Positions 35,292 to 43,182 of a stretch of DNA of 64,000 bases are shown here, piece by piece. Made by a program: the position numbers and the translations under genes. Numbering within the stretch: position 1 is the stretch's first letter; the number at the start of each line of letters is the position of its first letter. The notes under the pieces are model-generated. The model did not search any database. It was not told where the DNA came from and saw nothing but the letters and a program-made list of their open reading frames with translations. The stretch spans positions 1 to 64,000 of the forward strand of contig JAFAHS010000414.1 in the NCBI GenBank assembly GCA_019237115.1, written 5' to 3'. Source of the DNA: Deltaproteobacteria bacterium (lineage in GTDB: Bacteria; Desulfobacterota; Binatia; Binatales; Binataceae).

Positions 35292-35309
35292 CGTTCAAAA
35301 TTTTTAACA
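35292..35309. promoter_or_regulatory. 18-bp palindrome, site C2
   Basis: CGTTCAAAATTTTTAACA, TGTTCAA-N4-TTGAACA type with two changes, 30 bp centre to centre from C1. Confidence 0.6.
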
Positions 35310-35321
35310 CGAACGCAGTCC

Positions 35322-35339
35322 TGTTCAAATTGTGGAACG
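35322..35339. promoter_or_regulatory. 18-bp palindrome, site C1
   Basis: TGTTCAAATTGTGGAACG, same layout with two changes. It lies midway between two divergent sigma-54 promoters (35229 minus, 35413 plus), so the pair can serve both. Confidence 0.65.
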
Positions 35340-35412
35340 AAAAATAGTCGACCCAAAATGTCGAGAAAGGCCGGGTCTCTGGGGTATCCGCTGCACACCC
35401 AGAACAGGCCTA

Positions 35413-35428
35413 TGGCAAGCGGTTTGCT
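35413..35428 (+). promoter_or_regulatory. divergent sigma-54 promoter
   Basis: TGGCAA-GCGGT-TTGCT with exact GG-N10-GC spacing. Start predicted near 35439. Downstream is a 97-codon frame (35445-35738) and then the methyltransferase gene. C1 and C2 are about 109 and 139 bp upstream, an ordinary enhancer distance. Confidence 0.7.
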
Positions 35429-35444
35429 CTCAGCCCGAAACAGG

Positions 35445-35738
35445 ATGAGAACAAATCGCTCGGGTCACGCCCTCGAGATGTCCCAAATCGAGTCCAGGCA
35501 CAAGCTCAGCGCTAGACAGGATCTGGCCATCCTGCTCGATCGGGGCGACCCTCACGTATCCGAATCATCAGGGCAGGCAATTGAACTCGGCGCCGGAATA
35601 AGCCGTCGATCGCTTCTAGTCCCTGTCGTCTGGCCGCTGTTCACGACTTTGGAAATCAGTAGTGAAGAAATGAAGAGCAGAATGAAAAAACACCTTCCTG
35701 TGACGGTGTCGAACCAGCGCGCGGAAATTCGAGTATGA
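35445..35738 (+). CDS. possible small protein downstream of the sigma-54 promoter
   Basis: 97 residues if started at ATG 35445, or 86 from ATG 35478. No family and no clear signal peptide; one moderately hydrophobic piece (SLLVPVVWPLFTTL). Its stop overlaps the next ATG (ATGA at 35735-35738). Its only support is the strong promoter just upstream and that overlap; it may instead be a leader or a non-coding RNA. Confidence 0.3.
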   Translation: MRTNRSGHALEMSQIESRHKLSARQDLAILLDRGDPHVSESSGQAIELGAGISRRSLLVPVVWPLFTTLEISSEEMKSRMKKHLPVTVSNQRAEIRV

Positions 35739-36589
35739 GTCGCTCGGAATTGCGGTTCAATCAATCTTCGGAAAGCCTAGCTTTTTCGGAGACCGTGTCC
35801 AACGAAATAGTCACTCGGGCACCAAGGAGAATCGTTCCGAGAATTAGACGTATATCGGACAACATGGTTAGCCCTGTGGGGCATGAATCGGCGGACTTTA
35901 GTCGACGGGTTTCTCCACGTGAGTTCCCTGAGATTATGGACGGTGACTGTAGTTATGAGGATTTCCGTCACTGCCTGCGCAGTTTGGAAAAGGCGAATCG
36001 CTGGCTGTTAGGCTATCGGCCGACGCTGACGTGGCTGGAGCGGTTACCGCGCGGTTTGCGTCGTCCAACGCACATCGTCGACGTGGGCTGTGGCGGTGGA
36101 GATCTACTGCGGCAGATTGCAGGCTGGGCACGGAGACGGGGCATCGCTGTGCAGTTAACGGGAGTCGACTTGAATCCCTATGCGGCGCGCGCGGCAGCGG
36201 AGTCCACGCCGAGAGAGCTCGGAATTAAATGGGTGACCGGTGATGCGAGGGTGTATCGGCCGGAGAAGCCGACGGATATCGTCGTTAGTTCGCTGCTGGC
36301 ACATCATCTAGAGGACGAGGAGATCGTCGCGCTGCTGCGGCGGATGGAAGCGACCGTCCAGCTGGGTTGGTTTATCAACGATTTGCAACGGGCGGAGTGG
36401 AGTTGTCGGATGTTTGGCTTGCTGCGGTGGAAGCACCCGATTATGAGGCACGATGGGCTGGTGTCGTTCCGGCGAGCCTTCCGGAAGGAGGATTGGGTAC
36501 GCCTGTTGGCTGCGGCTGATGTTCCGCGGGAGGTGGTGACGGTAGAACGTTGGCGGCCGGGACGGTTGTGCGTGGGGCGGTGGAAGTGA
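35735..36589 (+). CDS. class I SAM-dependent methyltransferase
   Basis: 284 residues from ATG 35735; ATG 35864 (241 residues) is an alternative, since the first ~45 residues are Arg/Ser-rich and unlike the family. Motif I is HIVDVGCGGGDLLRQIA, followed by LTGVDLNPYAARAA (acidic ribose contact). The C-terminal half has FINDLQRAEWSCRMFGLLRW and LVSFRRAFRKEDW, seen in methyltransferases that sit beside FAD-dependent oxidoreductases in alkylresorcinol/type III PKS clusters. No PKS is present here, but the FAD oxidoreductase follows after one gene. Probably acts on a hydrophobic phenolic or quinone-like substrate; that is inference. Confidence 0.8.
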   Translation: MSRSELRFNQSSESLAFSETVSNEIVTRAPRRIVPRIRRISDNMVSPVGHESADFSRRVSPREFPEIMDGDCSYEDFRHCLRSLEKANRWLLGYRPTLTWLERLPRGLRRPTHIVDVGCGGGDLLRQIAGWARRRGIAVQLTGVDLNPYAARAAAESTPRELGIKWVTGDARVYRPEKPTDIVVSSLLAHHLEDEEIVALLRRMEATVQLGWFINDLQRAEWSCRMFGLLRWKHPIMRHDGLVSFRRAFRKEDWVRLLAAADVPREVVTVERWRPGRLCVGRWK

Positions 36590-36686
36590 GGTCGGTGATT
36601 CTGAAGCGTCTTGTTGGACTGAGAGATGTGAAGCATATCGCCCAGGCCACCCGCGTGGCGCACCTCATCAGGTCTAACCATGTGAG

Positions 36687-37433
36687 ATGCGAATAATGGC
36701 ATCTTTCACCCTGCCTACACCCAGTGCCAGCCGTTTCAAATTCAAAACGGTTCTCTGGATCTTTCTTGGTATCACGACGCTGTTTGTCTTCATCACATCA
36801 GAGGTCCTTCTCATCACCGATTACCCCATGTACCATGCCTACCGCCTGCGGGTCATAGCCGACCGCGGACTCCTCATCCCGCACATGCTCTGCGGCACCT
36901 TCGCTCTGCTGGCTGGCCCACTACAGTTCTCGTCGCGCCTGCGGCAGCGTCACCTGAATCTCCATCGCCTCATAGGCCGCATCTACTTCACCGTCGTCAT
37001 CATCGGTGCCTTTACCGGGATCGCCCTTGCCACCGGACGTCCCGGGCTGCCCGGGACCTCCATGCAAGGCGCTGCATGGATCGTTTGCACTGCCGCTGCC
37101 GTGATCGCCGCGCGCAACGGACAGATCACCGTGCACCGCCAGTGGATGGCGCGCTCCTATGCGGTCACGTTTACCTTTGTCTCCACCCGTGTACTGAACC
37201 TTGTGCCCGCCTACTGGAGCCATCTTGACGACGTACTGTCGGCGGTTGGCGTCATCGCCTTCACCCTGGCCTCTATCGTTGCGGTCGACCTCGGGCTCAA
37301 CTGGAAAGAACTCACCACCCGCCACAAATCGACGATAGCGCATCCTCCATCTCCCGAAGCTGGCTCCCTCCAGATCCGCGCTGACAACAGGACCCTAACC
37401 ACGCAGCTGTCCAACGATCCTCACCTCAGATAG
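36687..37433 (+). CDS. DUF2306-family membrane protein
   Basis: 248 residues; ATG 36687 or 36696. Six or so membrane helices: VLWIFLGITTLFVFITS, LLIPHMLCGTFALLAGPLQF, LHRLIGRIYFTVVIIGAFTG, AAWIVCTAAAVIA, YAVTFTFVSTRVLNL and VIAFTLASIVAVDLGL. The motifs HMLCGTFALLAGPLQ, LHRxxGRIYF and HRQWMARSYA (H/R pairs in helices) are typical of DUF2306, some of which bind haem or quinones by analogy only. It stands between the methyltransferase and the FAD oxidoreductase. Codon use here leans more to C-ending Leu/Ile/Thr codons than neighbours. Confidence 0.8.
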   Translation: MRIMASFTLPTPSASRFKFKTVLWIFLGITTLFVFITSEVLLITDYPMYHAYRLRVIADRGLLIPHMLCGTFALLAGPLQFSSRLRQRHLNLHRLIGRIYFTVVIIGAFTGIALATGRPGLPGTSMQGAAWIVCTAAAVIAARNGQITVHRQWMARSYAVTFTFVSTRVLNLVPAYWSHLDDVLSAVGVIAFTLASIVAVDLGLNWKELTTRHKSTIAHPPSPEAGSLQIRADNRTLTTQLSNDPHLR

Positions 37434-37489
37434 AAAATACCGAATCCAGCTAGACCGTGACGGAACATCCGTGAATCAGGAGCAATGCC

Positions 37490-38623
37490 TTGCAAGATGA
37501 AGTTCTCGTTCTCGGGGGTGGAGTGGCAGGCTGTGCCGCTTCTATCGCGCTCGCCCGAAAGGGACGAAGCGTCACCTTGATCGAACGCGACCCCACCCCG
37601 CGCCACAAGGTCTGCGGAGATTTCCTAAGCGGTGAGGCCCTAGAAGACCTGCATGCTCTTGGCATCGACCTGGCCTCTCTTGGCGCGGTGCCCATCGATT
37701 ACGTTCGCCTTGCCGCAGCCAGACGCGCCGCGGAGGCTCCGCTACCTTTTCGCGCAGGCTCGCTCACGCGCAAGGCGCTCCATACAAAGCTCATTGCCGA
37801 GGCTCTCACCGCCGGAGTCCGCGTCGTGCGCGGTCGCAGTGTGCAGTCGCTCAGCCGCGCGACCGCCTACCTCTGGCAGGCTACACTCGACGACGGCGCC
37901 ACATACGAAGCTCCGACCGCCTTTCTCGCCACGGGCAAGCACGATCTGCACGGCCACGGCCGCCCGAAGGACCCTCACCAATGGGTCGCCTTTAAGATGT
38001 ATTATCGGTTGTCTGCCACCCAGACCGCTGACCTGGCGGACGGCTCCGAGCTGACGCTCTATTCCGGAGGCTACGGTGGTATCCAACCGGTGGAAGACGG
38101 GCTGGCGAATTTCTGCTGCGTGGTGAAACGGTGGTATTTTGCACGTGCGGGTCTTCGCTGGGAGGGCCTCCTTGCGAAGATGCAGCAGGATTGTCCCCAC
38201 CTCGCAATGCGCCTTGACGGTGCGGAGCCGCTACTCAACAAACCAATCGTCGTCACTCATATCCCTTACGGTTATATCCGTCGAACAACGGAGGATGGGC
38301 TCTACTGCATTGGCGATCAGGCAGCCGTCATCCCCTCGTTCACCGGTGACGGCATGTCGATCGCGCTGCATACTGCCCGCCGTGCCGCCGCTGCGTATCT
38401 TGCAAGGGAACCGGCGCAGGTTTTTCAGCCAAAACTGCGCTCCGCAATGCTGCTCCAGATGCGTATTGCCCAGGTAGCCGACCACGGCTTGACCAACGCA
38501 CTCGCTCGCGCTGTGCTGCCGTTCTGCCTCAGGGTCTGGCCCGGCGCGATGCGTGTAACGGCCAGGATCACGCGTGTCACCCAGCCCGCCGCTGTTGCTC
38601 CACCACAGGCGTTCGCCAACTGA
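37490..38623 (+). CDS. FAD-dependent oxidoreductase (geranylgeranyl-reductase/UbiH-like)
   Basis: 377 residues beginning TTG (CAGGAG just upstream). VLVLGGGVAGCAASIALARK is the GxGxxG FAD site, VTLIERDPTPRHKVCGDFLS carries the second FAD contact, and IGDQAAVIPSFTGDGMSIAL is the GD motif of the family. Such proteins oxidise or reduce aromatic or isoprenoid substrates; in type III PKS clusters they make quinones from resorcinols. With the methyltransferase and DUF2306 genes it forms a three-gene block that may be imported. Confidence 0.85.
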   Translation: MQDEVLVLGGGVAGCAASIALARKGRSVTLIERDPTPRHKVCGDFLSGEALEDLHALGIDLASLGAVPIDYVRLAAARRAAEAPLPFRAGSLTRKALHTKLIAEALTAGVRVVRGRSVQSLSRATAYLWQATLDDGATYEAPTAFLATGKHDLHGHGRPKDPHQWVAFKMYYRLSATQTADLADGSELTLYSGGYGGIQPVEDGLANFCCVVKRWYFARAGLRWEGLLAKMQQDCPHLAMRLDGAEPLLNKPIVVTHIPYGYIRRTTEDGLYCIGDQAAVIPSFTGDGMSIALHTARRAAAAYLAREPAQVFQPKLRSAMLLQMRIAQVADHGLTNALARAVLPFCLRVWPGAMRVTARITRVTQPAAVAPPQAFAN

Positions 38624-38677
38624 AATCGAGCGACGCCAAAACAACTCTCGTAGTCAAGACTCTCCATGGGAGATGCA

Positions 38678-38800
38678 ATGAAAGTCTCCGCAGTTTTGGC
38701 CCGCGCGGCCCTCATCGCTCCGGCCGCACTCGCCCGGCATCAGACTTCCGTCGTCAAACCCCGAGCGGATGATGGTACCGGCGGTGTAATGTTTCAATGA
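38678..38800 (+). CDS. possible 40-residue secreted peptide
   Basis: ATG 38678 has GGGAG about six bases upstream; its stop overlaps the ABC gene start (ATGA). The N-terminus KVSAVLARAALIAPAALA is signal-like, followed by a short polar tail. It could also be a remnant of a longer gene lost when the block on its left was inserted. Confidence 0.3.
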   Translation: MKVSAVLARAALIAPAALARHQTSVVKPRADDGTGGVMFQ

Positions 38801-39753
38801 GTCCGGCAAAACCATCACTTCTCGAGGCGATCGAGATTTCGAAGAGTTACGGCGCGCAGCTTGCGCTTGACAATGTCAGCCTCGCAGTAAGGCCAGGTGA
38901 AATTGCCGCCTTGCTCGGACCCAACGGCGCGGGCAAGACCACGACGCTGTCGATTCTGGCTACTCTACTTAAACCCGATAACGGTCATGTTCTTATCAAT
39001 GGTAAGCCGCGAAACAGCGACCCGACCGGGCTGGGACGGATGCTTGGGCTGGTGCCGCAATCGCTCGCTCTGTATCCCACGCTTAGCGCGGCGCAGAACG
39101 TATGGCATTTCGCACGCATGCTAGGGGTCGCGCGCCGCGATGCGAAGAAGTATTGCCGGCGGGCGCTTGAGGAGGTCGGTCTCGCTGATCGGGCCAGCGA
39201 TCCTATGCATGCGCTCTCCGGTGGGATGAAGCGCCTGCTCAACCTGGCCTGTGGAATTGTTCATCGACCCTCCGTGTTGCTGCTGGACGAACCTACGGTT
39301 GGCGTCGATGTCCAGTCGCGCGAAAGCTTACTGGCGCGGATTCGGCACTATGCCGATGCGGGTGCAGGCGTGATTTACAGCACCCACTACATGGAAGAGG
39401 CAGAGCGCATTTGCGATCGCGTGCTGCTAATTGATCGCGGCAAACTGATCGCCGAGGGCGATCTCGAAAAGGTGATCTCGCTCGGAGGCAGCCGGCCTCG
39501 CATCGAGCTGACCTATCGCGGGCAGTTGCCGGATGGGCGCTTCGGCAGCCTTGCCGGGGTGCGTGAAATAGGAACCACCCTAAGCGAGGGCAAGGCGATC
39601 CTCGAGATGAACAGTTTCGCACAGGTCGCGGAGGTGCTGCACGGACTTCGGACCCTGGATCTGAACGTGGTCGATTTCAATCTGCGCAGCCCGAATCTGT
39701 CGGACGCATTCATCGCGCTGACGGGCCGTGCGCTGCGCGACCAGATCCTCTGA
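38797..39753 (+). CDS. ABC transporter ATP-binding protein
   Basis: 318 residues. Walker A LGPNGAGKTT, Q-loop PQSLALYP, signature LSGGMKRLL, Walker B VLLLDEPTVGVD, and H-loop STHYMEE are all present. The C-terminal ~80 residues are a beta-rich extension (LTYRGQLPDG) seen in drug/lipid exporters of the CcmA-like group. The start overlaps the small upstream frame, and the permease follows 10 bp later. It powers an exporter with the 39764 permease. Confidence 0.93.
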   Translation: MSPAKPSLLEAIEISKSYGAQLALDNVSLAVRPGEIAALLGPNGAGKTTTLSILATLLKPDNGHVLINGKPRNSDPTGLGRMLGLVPQSLALYPTLSAAQNVWHFARMLGVARRDAKKYCRRALEEVGLADRASDPMHALSGGMKRLLNLACGIVHRPSVLLLDEPTVGVDVQSRESLLARIRHYADAGAGVIYSTHYMEEAERICDRVLLIDRGKLIAEGDLEKVISLGGSRPRIELTYRGQLPDGRFGSLAGVREIGTTLSEGKAILEMNSFAQVAEVLHGLRTLDLNVVDFNLRSPNLSDAFIALTGRALRDQIL

Positions 39754-39763
39754 GCGTATCGCT

Positions 39764-41455
39764 ATGCTTCGAGCGATCTGGCTAACCACGCAAAACGAGG
39801 CGCGGCTCTTGGTCAAGGATCCGATCGTGCTGTTCATGCTGTTGTTCGCGCCGGTCGTAATTATCACCGTCGCGGGATACTCGCTCGGCAGTCTGTACGG
39901 CGGCTCGGCTAATTCTTTTCGGCTACCTGTGGTCGACCTCGATCACGGAAAAGTAGCCCAGGGAATAATTGAGGCGTTGCGCAGAGAGCACGCCGTCGCT
40001 TTGGAGGTGCTCGACGACCCCGACGAAGCGCGACGCCTTGTGAGCCGACGCGACCGGACTCCTATAGCGATGTTAATTCCGGGGGGAACCAGTGCGTCGC
40101 TCGCCGCGGGCGGCCAGCCTCGGCTGATACTATTCGTCGACCCCGTTCGTCGCGTCGAAGTAAACGCGCTGGAACTTCGAGTCGCCGACGTGTGCCGGGC
40201 AGTCACGGAGCACGCGCGCCTGCGTGCTCAAGAGCAATTAGACCGCGAGGTAAGCAACTTCAAGGAGACAGTCCGGCGAATATCAAAGCAGGCCGAACAA
40301 GCGGACCAACGCGTCCAATCGCAATTGGAACGTGATCGTAGGGAACTTGAAGCATCGATCCGCGCTCAAACCAACGCGGCAATTCGGGAGACCGCCACCG
40401 AGTCGCAAGAGACGATTCAGCAGCGGCAGCAGAAGTTATGGGAGCAGATGCAAGAGCAGCTCCTGGAGCGCCAGACCGCGTTGTCCATGCTCGAGAGCTA
40501 CCTCGGACAACTACATTCTGCCGAGCGCGCCTTCGACCAGTGGTTTGCCAAACTGAAGGAAGCTGCCGGTACCCATGCTCGCGAAATTCCTGAACCGCCT
40601 CAGTTTCCATCGCCTCCGCCCCAAGCGGAACTATCTTTGCTGGCGATGCCCATAACGCTTCCAAGTTTGGACCAGACCCCCCCGGTGCTGAAACTTCCGC
40701 AAGCGATTTCGCTCAAAGCACCGCCGCTCCCTGCGATTGCCCTCGGCAACCTTAGCGATGAGCTATCTGGACTCGAATCGCTCTCGATCGGCACGCTGCC
40801 TGGCGGATTGGGCTTTACTGAACATACAACGCTCGAAAACGAGCCGGTGGTCGTTAGTGCTTTCGATCAATATGTCCCGGGTTTTGGAGTGACGTTCCTC
40901 CTGATTGGCATGATGTTGGGAATCGCGCTGACGCTCTTCGATGAGCGCGATTGGGGGACTTTGAAGCGCCTCCAGGTCGGTGGTGCGCCGCTCACAGGTC
41001 TCCTGCTGGGAAAATTATTCGCGCGGTTCATCGTGGGGATCGCGCAGATGGTGTTGCTATTCGCGGTGGGATGGGCGCTGTTCGGAATCTCGCTTGGGCG
41101 CAATCCTCTCGCCTTGATCATACCGACGGTCGGGATCTCTTTCGCGGCTGCAGCGCTGGCACTGGTGGTCGCCTCGGTTGCCACCGCGCACGACTCGGTG
41201 ATGTCCTTGGGCGTGACCATCAGCATGGCGATGGCGGCCATCGGCGGATGCTGGTGGCCGCTGGACTTTGAGCCCGGATGGATGCGCGAACTCGCTCGAT
41301 GGCTACCTACGACATGGACGATGCAGGCGTTCAACGATTTGACGATCCGCAACCAGCCGCCGTCCGCTGCGTTGCTGCCCCTGGCGGCAACCATTGGCAT
41401 AGGGGTGATCTTCATCGTGGCAGGACTTCTCCGTTTCCTGAGTCTCGATGACTAA
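39764..41455 (+). CDS. ABC-2 type transporter permease with coiled-coil periplasmic domain
   Basis: 563 residues from ATG 39764. One membrane helix near 20-45 (VLFMLLFAPVVIITVAGYSL), then a long extracytoplasmic part whose residues about 160-260 form a charged heptad coiled coil (VRRISKQAEQADQRVQSQLE and after), a Pro-rich stretch, and five or six helices from about 365 (FLLIGMMLGIALTLF ... IGVIFIVAGLLRFL). This is the YhgE/Pip or ABC-2 drug/lipid exporter layout. It ends 8 bp inside the next gene, so the haem-binding lipoprotein is translated from the same message. Confidence 0.9.
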   Translation: MLRAIWLTTQNEARLLVKDPIVLFMLLFAPVVIITVAGYSLGSLYGGSANSFRLPVVDLDHGKVAQGIIEALRREHAVALEVLDDPDEARRLVSRRDRTPIAMLIPGGTSASLAAGGQPRLILFVDPVRRVEVNALELRVADVCRAVTEHARLRAQEQLDREVSNFKETVRRISKQAEQADQRVQSQLERDRRELEASIRAQTNAAIRETATESQETIQQRQQKLWEQMQEQLLERQTALSMLESYLGQLHSAERAFDQWFAKLKEAAGTHAREIPEPPQFPSPPPQAELSLLAMPITLPSLDQTPPVLKLPQAISLKAPPLPAIALGNLSDELSGLESLSIGTLPGGLGFTEHTTLENEPVVVSAFDQYVPGFGVTFLLIGMMLGIALTLFDERDWGTLKRLQVGGAPLTGLLLGKLFARFIVGIAQMVLLFAVGWALFGISLGRNPLALIIPTVGISFAAAALALVVASVATAHDSVMSLGVTISMAMAAIGGCWWPLDFEPGWMRELARWLPTTWTMQAFNDLTIRNQPPSAALLPLAATIGIGVIFIVAGLLRFLSLDD

Positions 41456-41939
41456 AAGTATGCAGATATTCACGATTCAACTCGCGATGGTATTGCTCGT
41501 AGATCTGACCCTCTTGTTTGTGGGCTGTTCAAGTTCGCAGCAGACGGCCGCTCTCGAAGAGACCGCTCAAGGTTCGACGAACGCGGTGAGTACCGATCCG
41601 CGGGTAAACGCAATCCTCGAGCAATCGTGTTACCAGTGCCATTCGACCGGCGGAAGCGCACCCTGGTATGCGGCCGTATCACCGACGTACCTCGCGGCCA
41701 ACTCGGCGCGTGGGGTACTGAATTTTTCCGATTGGCAAACTTATGACGCGCAGAAAAAAGCCGATGCACTAAAGAGTATCGAGCAGACCGTCAGCGGCGG
41801 TTCGATGCCGCCCGGAGACTACACGGCGCTCGATCACTCCGCGCGCCTGGCCGATGACCAGAAGCAGGCGCTGCTGAAGTGGGCATCGCAGCCCGCACTG
41901 CCTGCACACGGCACCACACTACAGAAAAAATCGTTGTAG
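41448..41939 (+). CDS. haem-binding domain lipoprotein (CxxCH)
   Basis: 163 residues. Signal FTIQLAMVLLVDLTLLFVGC ends in a lipobox. SCYQCHSTGG is a CxxCH c-type haem site as in the PF14376-type haem-binding domain, and MPPGDY supplies the distal/axial Met region (GGSMPPGDYTAL). It overlaps the permease stop by 8 bp, so it belongs to the exporter operon; a redox or sensing role at the membrane is possible. Confidence 0.85.
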   Translation: MTKSMQIFTIQLAMVLLVDLTLLFVGCSSSQQTAALEETAQGSTNAVSTDPRVNAILEQSCYQCHSTGGSAPWYAAVSPTYLAANSARGVLNFSDWQTYDAQKKADALKSIEQTVSGGSMPPGDYTALDHSARLADDQKQALLKWASQPALPAHGTTLQKKSL

Positions 41940-41950
41940 ATGAGGAGACG

Positions 41951-42031
41951 ATGAACTTAAAGGAGGCAAAAAGACTCATCGACCCTCGAGTCGATGCAAG
42001 CCACAAGCGGTTTCTGGAACCAAAGTTTTGA
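41951..42031 (+). CDS. possible 26-residue peptide ahead of YceI
   Basis: ATG 41951 has AGGAG a few bases before it and runs to a TGA at 42029-42031, three bases before the yceI-like ATG. Highly charged. The segment also contains an inverted repeat CATCGAC-N6-GTCGATG (41977-41996), so it may be a regulatory leader. Confidence 0.25.
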   Translation: MNLKEAKRLIDPRVDASHKRFLEPKF

Positions 42032-42033
42032 GC

Positions 42034-42666
42034 ATGGCACGCCGCGTCATATATGTCATTGGAAGTTGCGCCTTCGCATACCTGCTGAGCATAGCGGTCT
42101 TGGTTCGTGGTGCGGCGTCGGTCGAATTGCGGTCTGGAACACTTGAACTCGACCCATCAAAGACACAGATTGAATTTCGTTTGCCGGGTTCCTTACACAC
42201 TACCCATGGAACTTTCAAACTTGAACGAGGAACCATCATCGGGGATCAGGCTACTGGAAAGGCTGGCGGTTCCATCGTCGTGGACGCCAGGAGCGGCGAC
42301 ACGGGCATCGGCGCGCGTGACAATGAGATGCGAGAGAGTGTTCTCGAGGCTCAACGCTATCCAGAGATAACTTTTGACCCTCAGCACTTTACTGTAGAAC
42401 TGAGGGGAGGAGGTCAGTTTCAAGCGACGATGCAAGGGGTGCTGAGGCTCCAAGGGGGGAGCCATGATGTTACTCTCACGGCCCAAGGTCAGCTCGTCGG
42501 AGACAAGCTGACTGCTACCGCACACTTTTCAGTCCCATATGTCGATTGGGGTCTCAAAGACCCGAGCGTCCTGTTCTTAACTGTGGCGAAGCAAGTCGAC
42601 ATCGACATCGCCACCGCGGGCGATGTGGTCTGGACACATCAGCCGTCCCGAAGTTCCGACAAGTGA
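42034..42666 (+). CDS. YceI family periplasmic protein
   Basis: 210 residues (a TTG two codons earlier is possible). Signal helix VIYVIGSCAFAYLLSIAVLV then a beta-barrel lipocalin-like domain: LDPSKTQIEFRLPGSLHTTHG, GSIVVDARSGDTG, NEMRESVLEAQRYPEITFDP and LTATAHFSVPYVDWGLKDP, the YceI signature. Members bind polyisoprenoid quinones or lipids. It lies just after the haem-binding lipoprotein (about 95 bp), consistent with an envelope theme. Confidence 0.9.
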   Translation: MARRVIYVIGSCAFAYLLSIAVLVRGAASVELRSGTLELDPSKTQIEFRLPGSLHTTHGTFKLERGTIIGDQATGKAGGSIVVDARSGDTGIGARDNEMRESVLEAQRYPEITFDPQHFTVELRGGGQFQATMQGVLRLQGGSHDVTLTAQGQLVGDKLTATAHFSVPYVDWGLKDPSVLFLTVAKQVDIDIATAGDVVWTHQPSRSSDK

Positions 42667-43182
42667 GACCAGCGCGAGCTTCTTGTTTCCCGACTGATTG
42701 CTAAACCGGCGTGAAGAGGACGAACGCAAAAGAGTGTGCGCTCGACGGGATATTTCCGCTCTGGTTCGTCCGCAGCCATCATTTCAGGACTCTAACGTCA
42801 GCAAAGATGGCCCACTTCCCGGCCGTATGCCGCCACCCTATCCACGCCGGAACCTAAGTCGCGAATCGAGCGTGACGCTTGAGGTCGATTATGTCCGACT
42901 TCCACAAGGTTGAAGATGCGTACCGTAACGGTCAGCTTGGTAACGTCCTTCAGAAAGCACCAGTGGGAGGAAGATTGCCTCAAGTGGCACGGTCGGGTGC
43001 TGTCCTCGTTCAAGAGTCTTCTGGAAACGGGAACGCCGCTCGCGACCAAGTGACGACGGCGCGCCTGGTGTGGTATTTGCGGTCGCTGATTTCGCCCAGG
43101 CGGCTCTCCGCTCAGCAGTTTGAGGACTTCCCGGGGGCGGGATGATTCCACTGATTTGAGGTCCGGCAGGTCAGCGGAGTCA
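42667..43182. other. intergenic stretch with one weak small frame
   Basis: About 515 bp. A plus frame 42916-43053 (45 residues, MRTVTVSLVTSFRKHQWEED and on) has protein-like composition but no ribosome site; it may be a relic. The rest shows nothing. Confidence 0.3.
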
